Below are positions 7,967 to 15,976 of a DNA stretch of 64,000 nt, piece by piece. The translations under genes were made by a program, and so were the position numbers. Every line of letters begins with the position of its first letter. Position 1 is the first letter of the stretch. This DNA comes from Neomelitea salexigens DSM 19753. Its GTDB lineage: Bacteria; Pseudomonadota; Gammaproteobacteria; Pseudomonadales; Spongiibacteraceae. Under the pieces are notes generated by a model, which was not told where the DNA came from, made no database searches, and was given only the letters and a program-made list of their open reading frames with translations. Location of the stretch: NCBI RefSeq assembly GCF_000422345.1, contig NZ_AULP01000002.1, forward strand, positions 248,001 to 312,000. Direction: 5' to 3'.

Positions 7967-9070
7967 GTGTCAGAAAAACCCGCAGCAAGAACACGGCGCA
8001 GCCGCCAACAGGCAAAGCGTATTTCAATCGCCGGCACAGAGATTATTCCCGGCAGCCGCCAACAGCTGGCGCTGCCGGTCGCAAAGCTCTACACCCATAC
8101 CGAGCTTTCCATCACCATTAAAACCGTGCGCAGCAAACGCGAGGGGCCAACCCTCTTTGTCAGCGCCGCCATTCACGGCGATGAAATTAATGGCGTAGAG
8201 ATTGTCCGGCGCCTGCTCCAGCATCGCTCCCTGCGCTCATTGCGCGGCACTTTGGTCACCATACCCGTGGTCAATGTACACGGCTTTCTCAATAACAGCC
8301 GCTACCTGCCCGACGGACGAGACCTCAACCGTAGCTTCCCAGGCTCTCCCAAAAGCTCACTGGCGGGCCGTATCGCCCACAGTTTTTTCAATGAAGTGGT
8401 TGCCCATTGCGACTACGGGATTGACCTTCACACCGGCGCTCGCCACCGCGGAAACCTGCCGCAAATCCGCGCTGACCTTCAAGACGAGCGCACTCGCGCG
8501 ATGGCCGAAGCCTTCGGCGCCCCGGTAATGCTCCACGCGAAAACCCGCGATGGCTCATTGCGCGAGGTGGCGAATGACCAAAAGATACCCATTCTGTTGT
8601 ATGAGGCTGGGGAAGCACTGCGCTTCGACGAAGTCGCCATTCGCGCCGGTGTGTCGGGCATTATCAACGTGATGCGACAGATTGGCATGCTGCCTGCCTC
8701 TCGCAGCAAGCGACCAAAACGCACACCGATGGTCACCGACCAATCTTTTTGGGTGCGCGCCAGGGTTAGCGGCGTACTGAGGGCACTCGTTCCCCTGGGC
8801 GCATTCGTCAAGAAAGATGAAGTAATCGCCGTGATCTCTGACCCCATCGGCGATAGTAGCGGCGACGTAGAGATCGTCGCTAACGAGGCCGGCATCGTTA
8901 TCGGTCGCACCTACCTTCCCCTAATATATGAGGGCGACGCGCTCTTTCACATCGCCAAATATAAGGCGGATATCGACGAGGCCTTACTGCACTACAACGA
9001 AATTATGGAAGCCTTTGAGCCCGAAGCCTACCCGCCCGCGCCCGGCGAAGACCCGCCGATCGCCAGCTAA
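7967..9070 (+). CDS. Succinylglutamate desuccinylase/aspartoacylase-family zinc hydrolase
   Basis: 367 residues from GTG 7967. M14-like zinc hydrolase: AAIHGDEINGVEI near residue 67 gives the His and Glu ligands, and GIDLHTGARHRGNLPQI near residue 155 the third His. A GRDLNRSFPG motif near residue 120 is typical of the family. A C-terminal beta-rich extension of about 90 residues follows. The family cleaves acyl groups from amino acids. Next to rimK, a plausible task is trimming or recycling of glutamylated or acylated peptides (inference). The 34-base gap to rimK suggests one transcript. Its stop codon overlaps the end of the opposing hydrolase gene. Confidence 0.82.
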   Translation: MSEKPAARTRRSRQQAKRISIAGTEIIPGSRQQLALPVAKLYTHTELSITIKTVRSKREGPTLFVSAAIHGDEINGVEIVRRLLQHRSLRSLRGTLVTIPVVNVHGFLNNSRYLPDGRDLNRSFPGSPKSSLAGRIAHSFFNEVVAHCDYGIDLHTGARHRGNLPQIRADLQDERTRAMAEAFGAPVMLHAKTRDGSLREVANDQKIPILLYEAGEALRFDEVAIRAGVSGIINVMRQIGMLPASRSKRPKRTPMVTDQSFWVRARVSGVLRALVPLGAFVKKDEVIAVISDPIGDSSGDVEIVANEAGIVIGRTYLPLIYEGDALFHIAKYKADIDEALLHYNEIMEAFEPEAYPPAPGEDPPIAS

Positions 9071-10275
9071 GCCTGCGCCCGTTGTTGTAGCGTCTGGCCC
9101 TGGCAGTGGCTGTCCATAAAGCTCAGCATTAGCTTCAGGTATTCCTGGCGCCCCAGGTGGATAACATGATTGCCGGGGAACCAGTGCAAATGACTATCGG
9201 GCCAATGACCGTGCAGTAGCCGCACAAAACGCGGCGGTGTAAAGCGGTCACCGGCACCACCAATAATCATCACTTTTTCAGGGTCTAGCAGAGGCTGATA
9301 ACTCAAGGGGCTGTGTATCGCCATTCCTCGACGCAAGTCCATGGCCGAAAAGCCCGAGCGCCGTTCGATTAACTCCATAATCTCGTGGGTCGGCTGCCAG
9401 CTTCGGATGGTATCTACCGGCGCAACCAACGGGGAGTTGGGTATGCAAAAGGCCAGACGCGGCTCAACCGCCGCCAACAAGGCGCTTAGGTAGCCCCCCA
9501 GGCTCAAACCGGAAATCCCGATATGCGGAGCACCGCGCCGCTCTAGGAAGTCCACCAATACTCGCAGGTCACAGATCGATTGCAGCATGCCCTCGGTCAT
9601 CTGAGCAAAGCCATCACTAAACAAACCCTGGCCACTAAACAATGACAAACGCCCTGCACGCTGCCCGTGAAAGGGAATAGTAAACAGTGCAATGTCATAG
9701 CCGCGCTCGTAAAACCACGGCAACGAGAAGAAACGGCTATTGAACTCGTAGTCGCTGGCTACCACGCCGTGCACAAAAATCAGCGTCGGTCGCGACCCCT
9801 CCGGGTGACTCCAGTACTGCACCTGCGCGCGGCGATTGCGCTGATGGCTGAGGTAGCGATCCACCATATCCGGGTTCAGTGGCTCAAAGGGGCTGTCGAA
9901 GCTGAGCTGAAGGGTGGGTACTTTCTTTCGCCAACCGGCCCAACGCGGTGTTTGCACGGCCTTTACATCGACCTGAGGGGGCGTCTTAAAAACCTTCGTG
10001 ACATCGCGCTGTGCGGCCAGTCCGGCGTAAAAGTCCATGAACCGGCGCTCATCTGCCAAGGCGCTGGGGTTTAACAGTAGTTTGGGCAACAACGATGCAC
10101 TGATCGCCGACCCCAATGCGGTGCGCAGCACACGGTCTACCGCAGCAGTTCCATAAACTTGCAGGGGGGACTCACCGTCGAGCTCGGTACCGTCGGATTG
10201 ACTGTAAAAATCTTCCGGGAGACTCAACCACCACGGTGGCATCTCCGTCACTTTGGGCAGCGCGTTATCCGTCAT
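9067..10275 (-). CDS. Alpha/beta hydrolase family protein
   Basis: 402 residues. The nucleophile elbow GISGLSLGGYLSALLAA (about residue 250) has the Gly-x-Ser-x-Gly form, with an HG oxyanion motif in LIFVHGVVASDYEF (about 165) and a late FPGNHVIHLGRQEYL segment supplying the catalytic His. FTIPFHGQRAGRLSLFSGQ is typical of a dienelactone-hydrolase-like subgroup, often annotated abhydrolase domain-containing 18. No signal peptide is present, so it is cytoplasmic. The substrate is unknown. The gene is divergent from xerC and converges on the rimK operon with overlapping stop codons. Confidence 0.75.
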   Translation of the reverse strand: MTDNALPKVTEMPPWWLSLPEDFYSQSDGTELDGESPLQVYGTAAVDRVLRTALGSAISASLLPKLLLNPSALADERRFMDFYAGLAAQRDVTKVFKTPPQVDVKAVQTPRWAGWRKKVPTLQLSFDSPFEPLNPDMVDRYLSHQRNRRAQVQYWSHPEGSRPTLIFVHGVVASDYEFNSRFFSLPWFYERGYDIALFTIPFHGQRAGRLSLFSGQGLFSDGFAQMTEGMLQSICDLRVLVDFLERRGAPHIGISGLSLGGYLSALLAAVEPRLAFCIPNSPLVAPVDTIRSWQPTHEIMELIERRSGFSAMDLRRGMAIHSPLSYQPLLDPEKVMIIGGAGDRFTPPRFVRLLHGHWPDSHLHWFPGNHVIHLGRQEYLKLMLSFMDSHCQGQTLQQRAQA

Positions 10276-10421
10276 TGTTGTCCTTATTATTTATCAGCGT
10301 CTCAGCTCGTTTTATCATATTCTCCATTAAATGAAAGCCCGCATGTGCCGACATAAGCCCGTAGCCTTGCCCACTGGCGCGCGACAACCTAAGCTGAGAC
10401 CTTCGAACACAGGCCAACCGT

Positions 10422-11312
10422 ATGCTTGAACAGGAAATCCGGCAATTCCTTGACTATCAGCGCGATGTCCGACGGCTTTCTCCCCATACAGTGGAGGCCT
10501 ACCAGCGAGACCTGAGCAAACTCGCCAATTATTGTGAAGAGCGCAAACTGACACACAGCGGCGCGCTCGACGCCGCCCATATCCGCCAGTTAATTGCCCA
10601 GCAACGAAGCAGTGGCGCCTCTCCGGCGAGCATCCAGCGGCAACTTTCATCACTGCGTAGTTTTTACCAGCATCGCCAACGTGATTTCGGTGCGAAGAAA
10701 AACCCCGCCGATGGAATCACCGCACCCCGACGGGGGCGCCCCCTGCCTAAAACACTCAATGCAGAAGCGATAGCGCAATTGCTTGCCTTTCCGGGAAGTG
10801 AGCCGATTGATCTACGTGACCGCGCCATAATGGAGTTGTTTTATTCATCGGGCCTGCGTCTAGCTGAGCTCGCCGATCTGGATGTCGACGATATTGACCT
10901 GCGCGAAGGGCTAGTTGCGGTCACCGGCAAAGGGCGTAAGAGCCGCACACTCCCTGTGGGCCGCCTGGCATGCCAGGCGGTTAAGAGTTGGCTGCGTTGT
11001 CGCCCCCATGAAGACACCGCGCTCTTCACCAGCATGCGCGGCGGACGCCTTGGTCACCGCGCAATTCAGAGCCGCATCAAACTTCGCGCCAAGCAGCAAG
11101 GCATACCTGAAGCGCTTCATCCGCATATGCTGAGGCACTCCTTCGCCAGCCACCTGCTCGAATCCAGCAGCGACTTGCGCGGCGTACAAGAGCTATTGGG
11201 GCACGCAAATTTGTCCACGACCCAGGTGTATACGCACTTGGATTTTCAGCACCTCGCCAAGGTTTATGATCAGGCTCACCCCAGAGCGGGACGCAAAACC
11301 AGAAAGGACTAG
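10422..11312 (+). CDS. xerC: Site-specific tyrosine recombinase XerC
   Basis: 296 residues, normal length for XerC. The SAM-like DNA-binding domain covers residues 1-85 (FLDYQRDVRRLSPHTVEAYQ). The catalytic residues are all visible: Arg in SSGLRLAEL, Lys in TGKGRKSRTLP, the His-x-x-Arg pair in HPHMLRHSFASH, His in LLGHANLSTTQ and the Tyr nucleophile in VYTHLD. With XerD it resolves chromosome dimers at dif during division. The Pseudomonas order lysA-dapF-DUF484-xerC is not kept upstream, but the HAD phosphatase gene follows at 2 bases as usual. XerD is a close alternative; the C-terminal gene order favours XerC. Confidence 0.93.
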   Translation: MLEQEIRQFLDYQRDVRRLSPHTVEAYQRDLSKLANYCEERKLTHSGALDAAHIRQLIAQQRSSGASPASIQRQLSSLRSFYQHRQRDFGAKKNPADGITAPRRGRPLPKTLNAEAIAQLLAFPGSEPIDLRDRAIMELFYSSGLRLAELADLDVDDIDLREGLVAVTGKGRKSRTLPVGRLACQAVKSWLRCRPHEDTALFTSMRGGRLGHRAIQSRIKLRAKQQGIPEALHPHMLRHSFASHLLESSSDLRGVQELLGHANLSTTQVYTHLDFQHLAKVYDQAHPRAGRKTRKD

Positions 11313-11314
11313 CC

Positions 11315-12022
11315 ATGGCACGCATTCGCGCAATCAGCTTTGATCTCGACGACACACTCTGGCCAAGCCGCCCGGTGCTGGAGTCCGCAGAGCGTGTGTT
11401 TCAGCAAAAAGCACTGGAGCTGGCACCAAAGCTCGCGGAACACTACCCAGCCGAAGCACTGCGCGAGCATCGCCTTGCGTTATTGAAGCAGCAACCCGCA
11501 CTGCGTCACCAGATCAGTGAATGGCGTCGACTCAGTTTGGAACTTGCCCTGCGCGATTGCGGCTATGGCGAGCAGAGTCCCGAGATCGCTGCCGAAGTCT
11601 TTACTCACTTCATTGCAGCTCGCCAAAATGTTCAACTCTTTCAGCATGTAGAAGAGGTGTTACGCACGCTTAGCGAGCGATTCCTTTTGGTCAGCTTAAC
11701 CAATGGCAACGCGGACCTGCGCATGCACCCCTGCAGTCGACATTTTCACGCCTGCATAAAAGCGGAGGACATCGGCATTAGCAAACCCGACCCTGCTGCC
11801 TTTCACGCCGCGCTTGCTGCCGCCGGCTGCGCTAAGGGTGAGTTGCTTCATATTGGCGACCACCCACGGGATGATATTGACGGCGCGCAGGGGGCGGGCT
11901 TAACCAGCATTCAAGCACTTATGCCCGGGATTGGCCGCGAAAAGCACACGGGGGCTCACGGCCACTTTGCAGATTGGCGCGAGCTGCCCACGCTTATCGA
12001 GCAGGTTGAAAATACGCGTTAA
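11315..12022 (+). CDS. HAD-superfamily hydrolase, YigB-like
   Basis: 235 residues. Motif I is ISFDLDDTLWP at residues 6-16 (nucleophile Asp and acid/base Asp). Motif II is the serine/threonine of LVSLTNGNAD near 130. Motif III/IV is SKPDPAAF then HIGDHPRDDIDGAQGAG near 180-200. The helical cap of about 80 residues follows motif I. E. coli YigB dephosphorylates FMN and other phosphates, and the gene neighbours xerC in many gammaproteobacteria, as here. The 2-base gap shows translational coupling to xerC. Confidence 0.85.
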   Translation: MARIRAISFDLDDTLWPSRPVLESAERVFQQKALELAPKLAEHYPAEALREHRLALLKQQPALRHQISEWRRLSLELALRDCGYGEQSPEIAAEVFTHFIAARQNVQLFQHVEEVLRTLSERFLLVSLTNGNADLRMHPCSRHFHACIKAEDIGISKPDPAAFHAALAAAGCAKGELLHIGDHPRDDIDGAQGAGLTSIQALMPGIGREKHTGAHGHFADWRELPTLIEQVENTR

Positions 12023-12216
12023 ACGCCGTCCTGATCAGCATCCGCATGTCCGCTGCGCATATGCGGCTCAAGCTCAGTAATATGACCGCCGTGCGCTAGG
12101 AATTCAGCGACATCCTGAGCGAGTTGCTCCCGCATTCGGTCGTGACTCGTCAGCGGCTCATTCACGCCTAAGCCAAGGTGTTTTTTTGTATCACCGCCTC
12201 GAACTTTTGATCCCAT
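12019..12216 (-). CDS. Small SutA-like protein (possible RNA polymerase-associated factor)
   Basis: 65 residues from ATG 12216, preceded by a strong CGGAGGGTAAG ribosome site. The region RMREQLAQDVAEFLAHGGHITELEP (residues 27-51) resembles the C-terminal part of Pseudomonas SutA, as I remember it (a helix, then FL.RGG.V.E.EP). SutA is an acidic protein that binds RNA polymerase and adjusts expression in slow growth. The long acidic N-terminus of SutA is missing; here a short basic segment with KVRGGDTKKHLGLG replaces it. The stop overlaps the opposing HAD gene. I regard the gene as real and the SutA link as tentative. Confidence 0.6.
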   Translation of the reverse strand: MGSKVRGGDTKKHLGLGVNEPLTSHDRMREQLAQDVAEFLAHGGHITELEPHMRSGHADADQDGV

Positions 12217-12371
12217 CAGCTTACCCTCCGCGTTGGAGAACAGTCAGTCGTCACCGCTTTATACTGCGACCCCAGCCGGGCTGACAAGCGCCTTATTAGG
12301 CTTTTTCGTTATGTCACTCAGGCAATATCTACTCAAACAATAATAATGCGTTGATTGACGAACATTCAGGC

Positions 12372-12397
12372 AAAAAAAATGGCGCCGAAGCGCCATT
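12372..12397 (-). terminator. Terminator of the second P-II gene
   Basis: 8-bp perfect stem AATGGCGC / GCGCCATT with a 4-base loop. On the minus strand it is followed by eight T residues. It lies about 20 bases after the stop of the P-II gene. Confidence 0.88.
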
Positions 12398-12416
12398 CAC
12401 TAAAAAGCTCTGCGGG

Positions 12417-12797
<381 letters not shown>

Positions 12798-12814
12798 CTA
12801 GGCCCAGTACCCTT

Positions 12815-12831
12815 GGCAAGCGTAGCGCCAT
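12815..12831 (-). promoter_or_regulatory. Sigma-54 promoter for the second P-II gene
   Basis: On the minus strand the sequence reads TGGCGC-N5-TTGCC, with the -24 GG and -12 GC elements exactly 10 bases apart. The predicted start lies about 48 bases before the ATG at 12755. It matches the NtrC/RpoN mode of control expected for glnK. Confidence 0.75.
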
Positions 12832-12856
12832 TGCTGCAGCCTATCCCTACAACGGC

Positions 12857-12879
12857 AAAAGGGCGCCGCAAGGGCGCCC
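12857..12879 (-). terminator. Terminator after the ammonium transporter gene
   Basis: 7-bp stem GGGCGCC / GGCGCCC with a 5-base loop, followed on the minus strand by TTTT. It sits 22 bases after the amt stop codon and separates amt from the second P-II gene. Confidence 0.7.
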
Positions 12880-12900
12880 TGATCAAAAGGAGGCGTTGAC

Positions 12901-14160
12901 TTAGCTCTTCACAAACTCGGGGTATGCTTCCATACCGCAGTCTGCCAAGTCCATGCCTTCGTATTCTTCCTCTTCGCTAACACGGATACCCATGACCATT
13001 TTCAGCACCAGCCACACTACCAGGCTTGCACCAAATACCCAGCCAAAGATGGTTGCAGCGCCGATCAGCTGACCGCTGAAGCTCGCACCGTCATTGGTAA
13101 CCGGCACCAGCAGCAGACCCAGAAGACCCACAACACCGTGGACGGAGATCGCACCCACGGGGTCGTCGATTTTCAGTTTATCGAGAGCCAGGATGCTGAA
13201 TACCACCAGTACGCCGCCCGCGGCACCGAACAAGGTCGCTTGCAAGGCAGTAGGTGTAGAAGGTTCAGCAGTAATCGCTACCAGACCAGCAAGCGCACCG
13301 TTCAGCAGCATAGTCAGGTCAGCTTTGCCGAATAAGATGCGTGCGACCGCCAGGGCTGCTACGGCACCACCGGCTGCCGCCGCGTTGGTGTTCAAAAAGA
13401 CCATGGCAACAGAGTGTGCGTTGGCAGCATCGCCGAGTTTCAGTACTGAGCCACCGTTGAAGCCGAACCAACCCATCCACAGGATGAAGGTACCCAGAGT
13501 CGCCAGTGGCAGGTTTGCACCGGGGATCGCGTTAACTTGACCGTTTGCACCGTATTTGCCCTTACGAGCACCAAGCAGCAACACGCCAGCCAGCGCCGCA
13601 GCGGCACCTGCCATGTGTACAATGCCCGAGCCAGCAAAGTCAGAGAAGCCAAGGTCGCCGAGGTTATACAAACCGAATACGTCGTTGCCACCCCAGGTCC
13701 AAGACCCTTCCAGCGGATAGATCACACCCGTCATCACAACCGCGAAGGCCAGGAATGCCCAGAGCTTCATGCGCTCGGCCACAGCACCGGATACGATCGA
13801 CATTGCGGTTGCAACGAAGACCACCTGGAAGAAGAAGTCGGAAGCGCCAGAGTATACTGAACCGCCGTCAAAGCCGGCTTCTGCCGAGTCTGCCAACACG
13901 CCTTCAAGGTCGAAGTCGCCAATGCCACTTAACAAGATGTCGCCGCCGTACATGATCGCGTAACCGCACACCAAGTACATGATGCAGCTGATCGCAAACA
14001 ACGCGACGTTTTTAGTCAGGATTTCTGTGGTGTTCTTGCTGCGAACCAAGCCCGCTTCTAGCATGGCAAAGCCTGCAGCCATCCACATTACAAGTGCGCC
14101 ACAGACAAGAAAGTAAAACGTGTCCATTGCGTACTGAAGTTCAAAAATTTGATTTTCCAC
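12901..14160 (-). CDS. amtB: Ammonium transporter AmtB
   Basis: 419 residues from GTG 14160, which follows a CGGAGGAATCC ribosome site. Eleven membrane helices fill the protein. Helix 1 opens MDTFYFLVCGALVMWMAAGFAMLEAG, showing that no cleaved signal peptide remains, and conserved segments GSWTWGGND, DFAGSGIVHMAGAAAALAG and AISVHGVVGLLG contain the paired pore histidines and gating residues. It moves ammonium across the inner membrane. The C-terminal tail (GMDLADCGMEAYPEF) is the part to which GlnK binds. It lies between two glnK copies, 70 bases after the first. Confidence 0.95.
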   Translation of the reverse strand: MENQIFELQYAMDTFYFLVCGALVMWMAAGFAMLEAGLVRSKNTTEILTKNVALFAISCIMYLVCGYAIMYGGDILLSGIGDFDLEGVLADSAEAGFDGGSVYSGASDFFFQVVFVATAMSIVSGAVAERMKLWAFLAFAVVMTGVIYPLEGSWTWGGNDVFGLYNLGDLGFSDFAGSGIVHMAGAAAALAGVLLLGARKGKYGANGQVNAIPGANLPLATLGTFILWMGWFGFNGGSVLKLGDAANAHSVAMVFLNTNAAAAGGAVAALAVARILFGKADLTMLLNGALAGLVAITAEPSTPTALQATLFGAAGGVLVVFSILALDKLKIDDPVGAISVHGVVGLLGLLLVPVTNDGASFSGQLIGAATIFGWVFGASLVVWLVLKMVMGIRVSEEEEYEGMDLADCGMEAYPEFVKS

Positions 14161-14230
14161 TGGGATTCCTCCGGAAAAATTTGGGGGCCTACTGCTTTAC
14201 CACCACCGCGTGGCGGGTAGCCCGCTACTC

Positions 14231-14581
<351 letters not shown>

Positions 14582-14599
14582 CTAATAGCCTTGAGGGCA

Positions 14600-14621
14600 G
14601 GCGGGCACTGACGTGCCCGCC
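14600..14621 (-). terminator. Hairpin between the porin gene and glnK
   Basis: 9-bp perfect stem GGCGGGCAC / GTGCCCGCC with a 4-base loop, 10 bases after the porin stop codon. No T-tract follows on the minus strand, so it more likely stabilises the porin mRNA or gives partial read-through than ends transcription. Confidence 0.5.
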
Positions 14622-14630
14622 GCGATCTAA

Positions 14631-15320
14631 TTACAGGCTTTTTGAGATAGAGAAGACGAAACGGTCGTCTGCATCGCCGTCTGCAGCCGCGTCGTTATCA
14701 ACGTCAGTGCCGTAGTAGGCCAAAGTCAGCGTCACATCGGCAACGTCGTAGTTAGCACCGATCATGTAATCGATGTAGCTATCGTCGTCATCGACCAGTC
14801 CGTCTTCGTCTGTGGTGGTTTGACCCACGTGGAAGTCAAGGCTCACGTCCTCCGCCACACTCATGCTGTAGTCGAGGTTAATTACCGTTGCGTCACCGTT
14901 GCCATCACCAAAGTAATCAGGTGAATACACCAGGCCGAAGCTGAAGTCTGAGACCGATACCGACGCAATATATTCTTGGTAATTCAGTGCTGCCTCATCG
15001 CCGGGGTACATAAAGTGAACAACACCCAGATCCAGGCCGACACCTTCAGCAACGTCGAAGGCGTATCCGCCGTAGAAATCCATTTCAGTGGTTACTTCGC
15101 TGCCGAAATCGACGTTTGATGCCCAAGTCCCAACGTAAAAGCCGTTGCCAAAGTCGACGTCAAAGCCGCCTTGAATGGCGCCTTTCTCACTCGTTTGTGA
15201 GTAGCCACGGAACACATAGTCCGTTGCCATTGTCACGTTACCGCTAATTTCCGCAGCTGAAGCCGCGAAAGGGGCTGCTGTTACAACTGCTACACCAAGC
15301 ATTTTTTTCCAAGTGTTCAT
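14631..15320 (-). CDS. TorF-family putative porin
   Basis: 229 residues. Signal peptide MNTWKKMLGVAVVTAAPFAASA, then alternating beta strands: ISGNVTMATDYVFRGYSQT at the mature N-terminus, a motif of the TIGR02001/TorF family, and a C-terminal DDRFVFSISKSL ending in a hydrophobic residue as outer-membrane barrels do. It is rich in Asp and poor in Lys, as in marine outer-membrane proteins. It is the first gene of the nitrogen locus, behind a sigma-54 promoter, suggesting a channel for small nitrogen compounds (inference). CGGAG precedes the ATG. Confidence 0.82.
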   Translation of the reverse strand: MNTWKKMLGVAVVTAAPFAASAAEISGNVTMATDYVFRGYSQTSEKGAIQGGFDVDFGNGFYVGTWASNVDFGSEVTTEMDFYGGYAFDVAEGVGLDLGVVHFMYPGDEAALNYQEYIASVSVSDFSFGLVYSPDYFGDGNGDATVINLDYSMSVAEDVSLDFHVGQTTTDEDGLVDDDDSYIDYMIGANYDVADVTLTLAYYGTDVDNDAAADGDADDRFVFSISKSL

Positions 15321-15397
15321 GTTCTAGTCTCCGATAGTCTTCTCTCGTTGAACGTATGCGGTTAGGGAAGGCCCTGAACATCACATGCCTAGCTATA

Positions 15398-15414
15398 TGC
15401 ATGGGGCGTGCCAG
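15398..15414 (-). promoter_or_regulatory. Sigma-54 promoter of the porin-glnK-amtB unit
   Basis: On the minus strand CTGGCACG-N4-ATGCAT: the -24 GG and -12 GC are 10 bases apart and nearly match the RpoN consensus. The predicted start gives a leader of about 67 bases before the porin ATG at 15320. The rest of the gap from 15321 to 15658 holds no other feature I can support, and I could not identify an NtrC site in it with certainty. Confidence 0.82.
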
Positions 15415-15658
15415 GTTTAAAATCGCCCAAAATCAGGGCTTTTCCTCCACAAAACACCCCTTTACGCTCCTTTCCGCACTATTTCCGATCACAAAATACC
15501 AACACCACTGAGCTAAGCACCATATCAGTGCAATTTCACATTGCCCTCATTTGCCGCCCCTAAACAGCGCAAACACCGCCGGGAACAAAAACTGTGCACG
15601 CTCTGCGACGCCGTGCAAAAGTGCGATAAACTGTCGCCAGCAACGAGAGAGTATCGCC

Positions 15659-15916
15659 ATGGCAAAACCCGACTTTATTTCCCAACTTGCTGAACAGGCC
15701 GGGCGCCTGATCAGCCAAGGCCCGGATATTCAGCAAGACATCGAAGCCAAACTGCAGGCACTACTACAAAGCGCCTTCAGCAAGATGAATGTGGTATCGA
15801 GAGACGAATTCGATGCGCAAACCGCGGTACTCAATCGCACCCGCGCTCGTCTGGAAGCCGCCGAGCGACAGCTGGCCGAGATTACTGCCAGTTTGGAAAG
15901 TGCCGAGAATAAATAA
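15659..15916 (+). CDS. ubiK: UbiK-family ubiquinone biosynthesis accessory factor
   Basis: 85 residues from ATG 15659; an earlier in-frame start would add 36 residues without family support. Membrane-fusogenic BMFP domain: a short hydrophobic N-terminal helix FISQLAEQAGRLI, a middle MNVVSRDEFDAQTAVL, and a C-terminal coiled coil RTRARLEAAERQLAEITASLE. UbiK (YqiC) binds UbiJ in the Ubi complex during aerobic ubiquinone synthesis. It stands 60 bases before the comM-type gene, a common arrangement in Pseudomonas relatives, where it follows the glnK-amtB locus as here. Confidence 0.88.
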   Translation: MAKPDFISQLAEQAGRLISQGPDIQQDIEAKLQALLQSAFSKMNVVSRDEFDAQTAVLNRTRARLEAAERQLAEITASLESAENK

Positions 15917-15976
15917 ACCGTCTTGCGCGCAGCAGGACGGCTGCTCGCAATTGCAAAAATACTCAGGGATTGAGTT

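Noticed and set aside
10422-11312. XerC-like gene as a mobile-element integrase
   Set aside because: Length, motifs and the following HAD gene match the housekeeping XerC.
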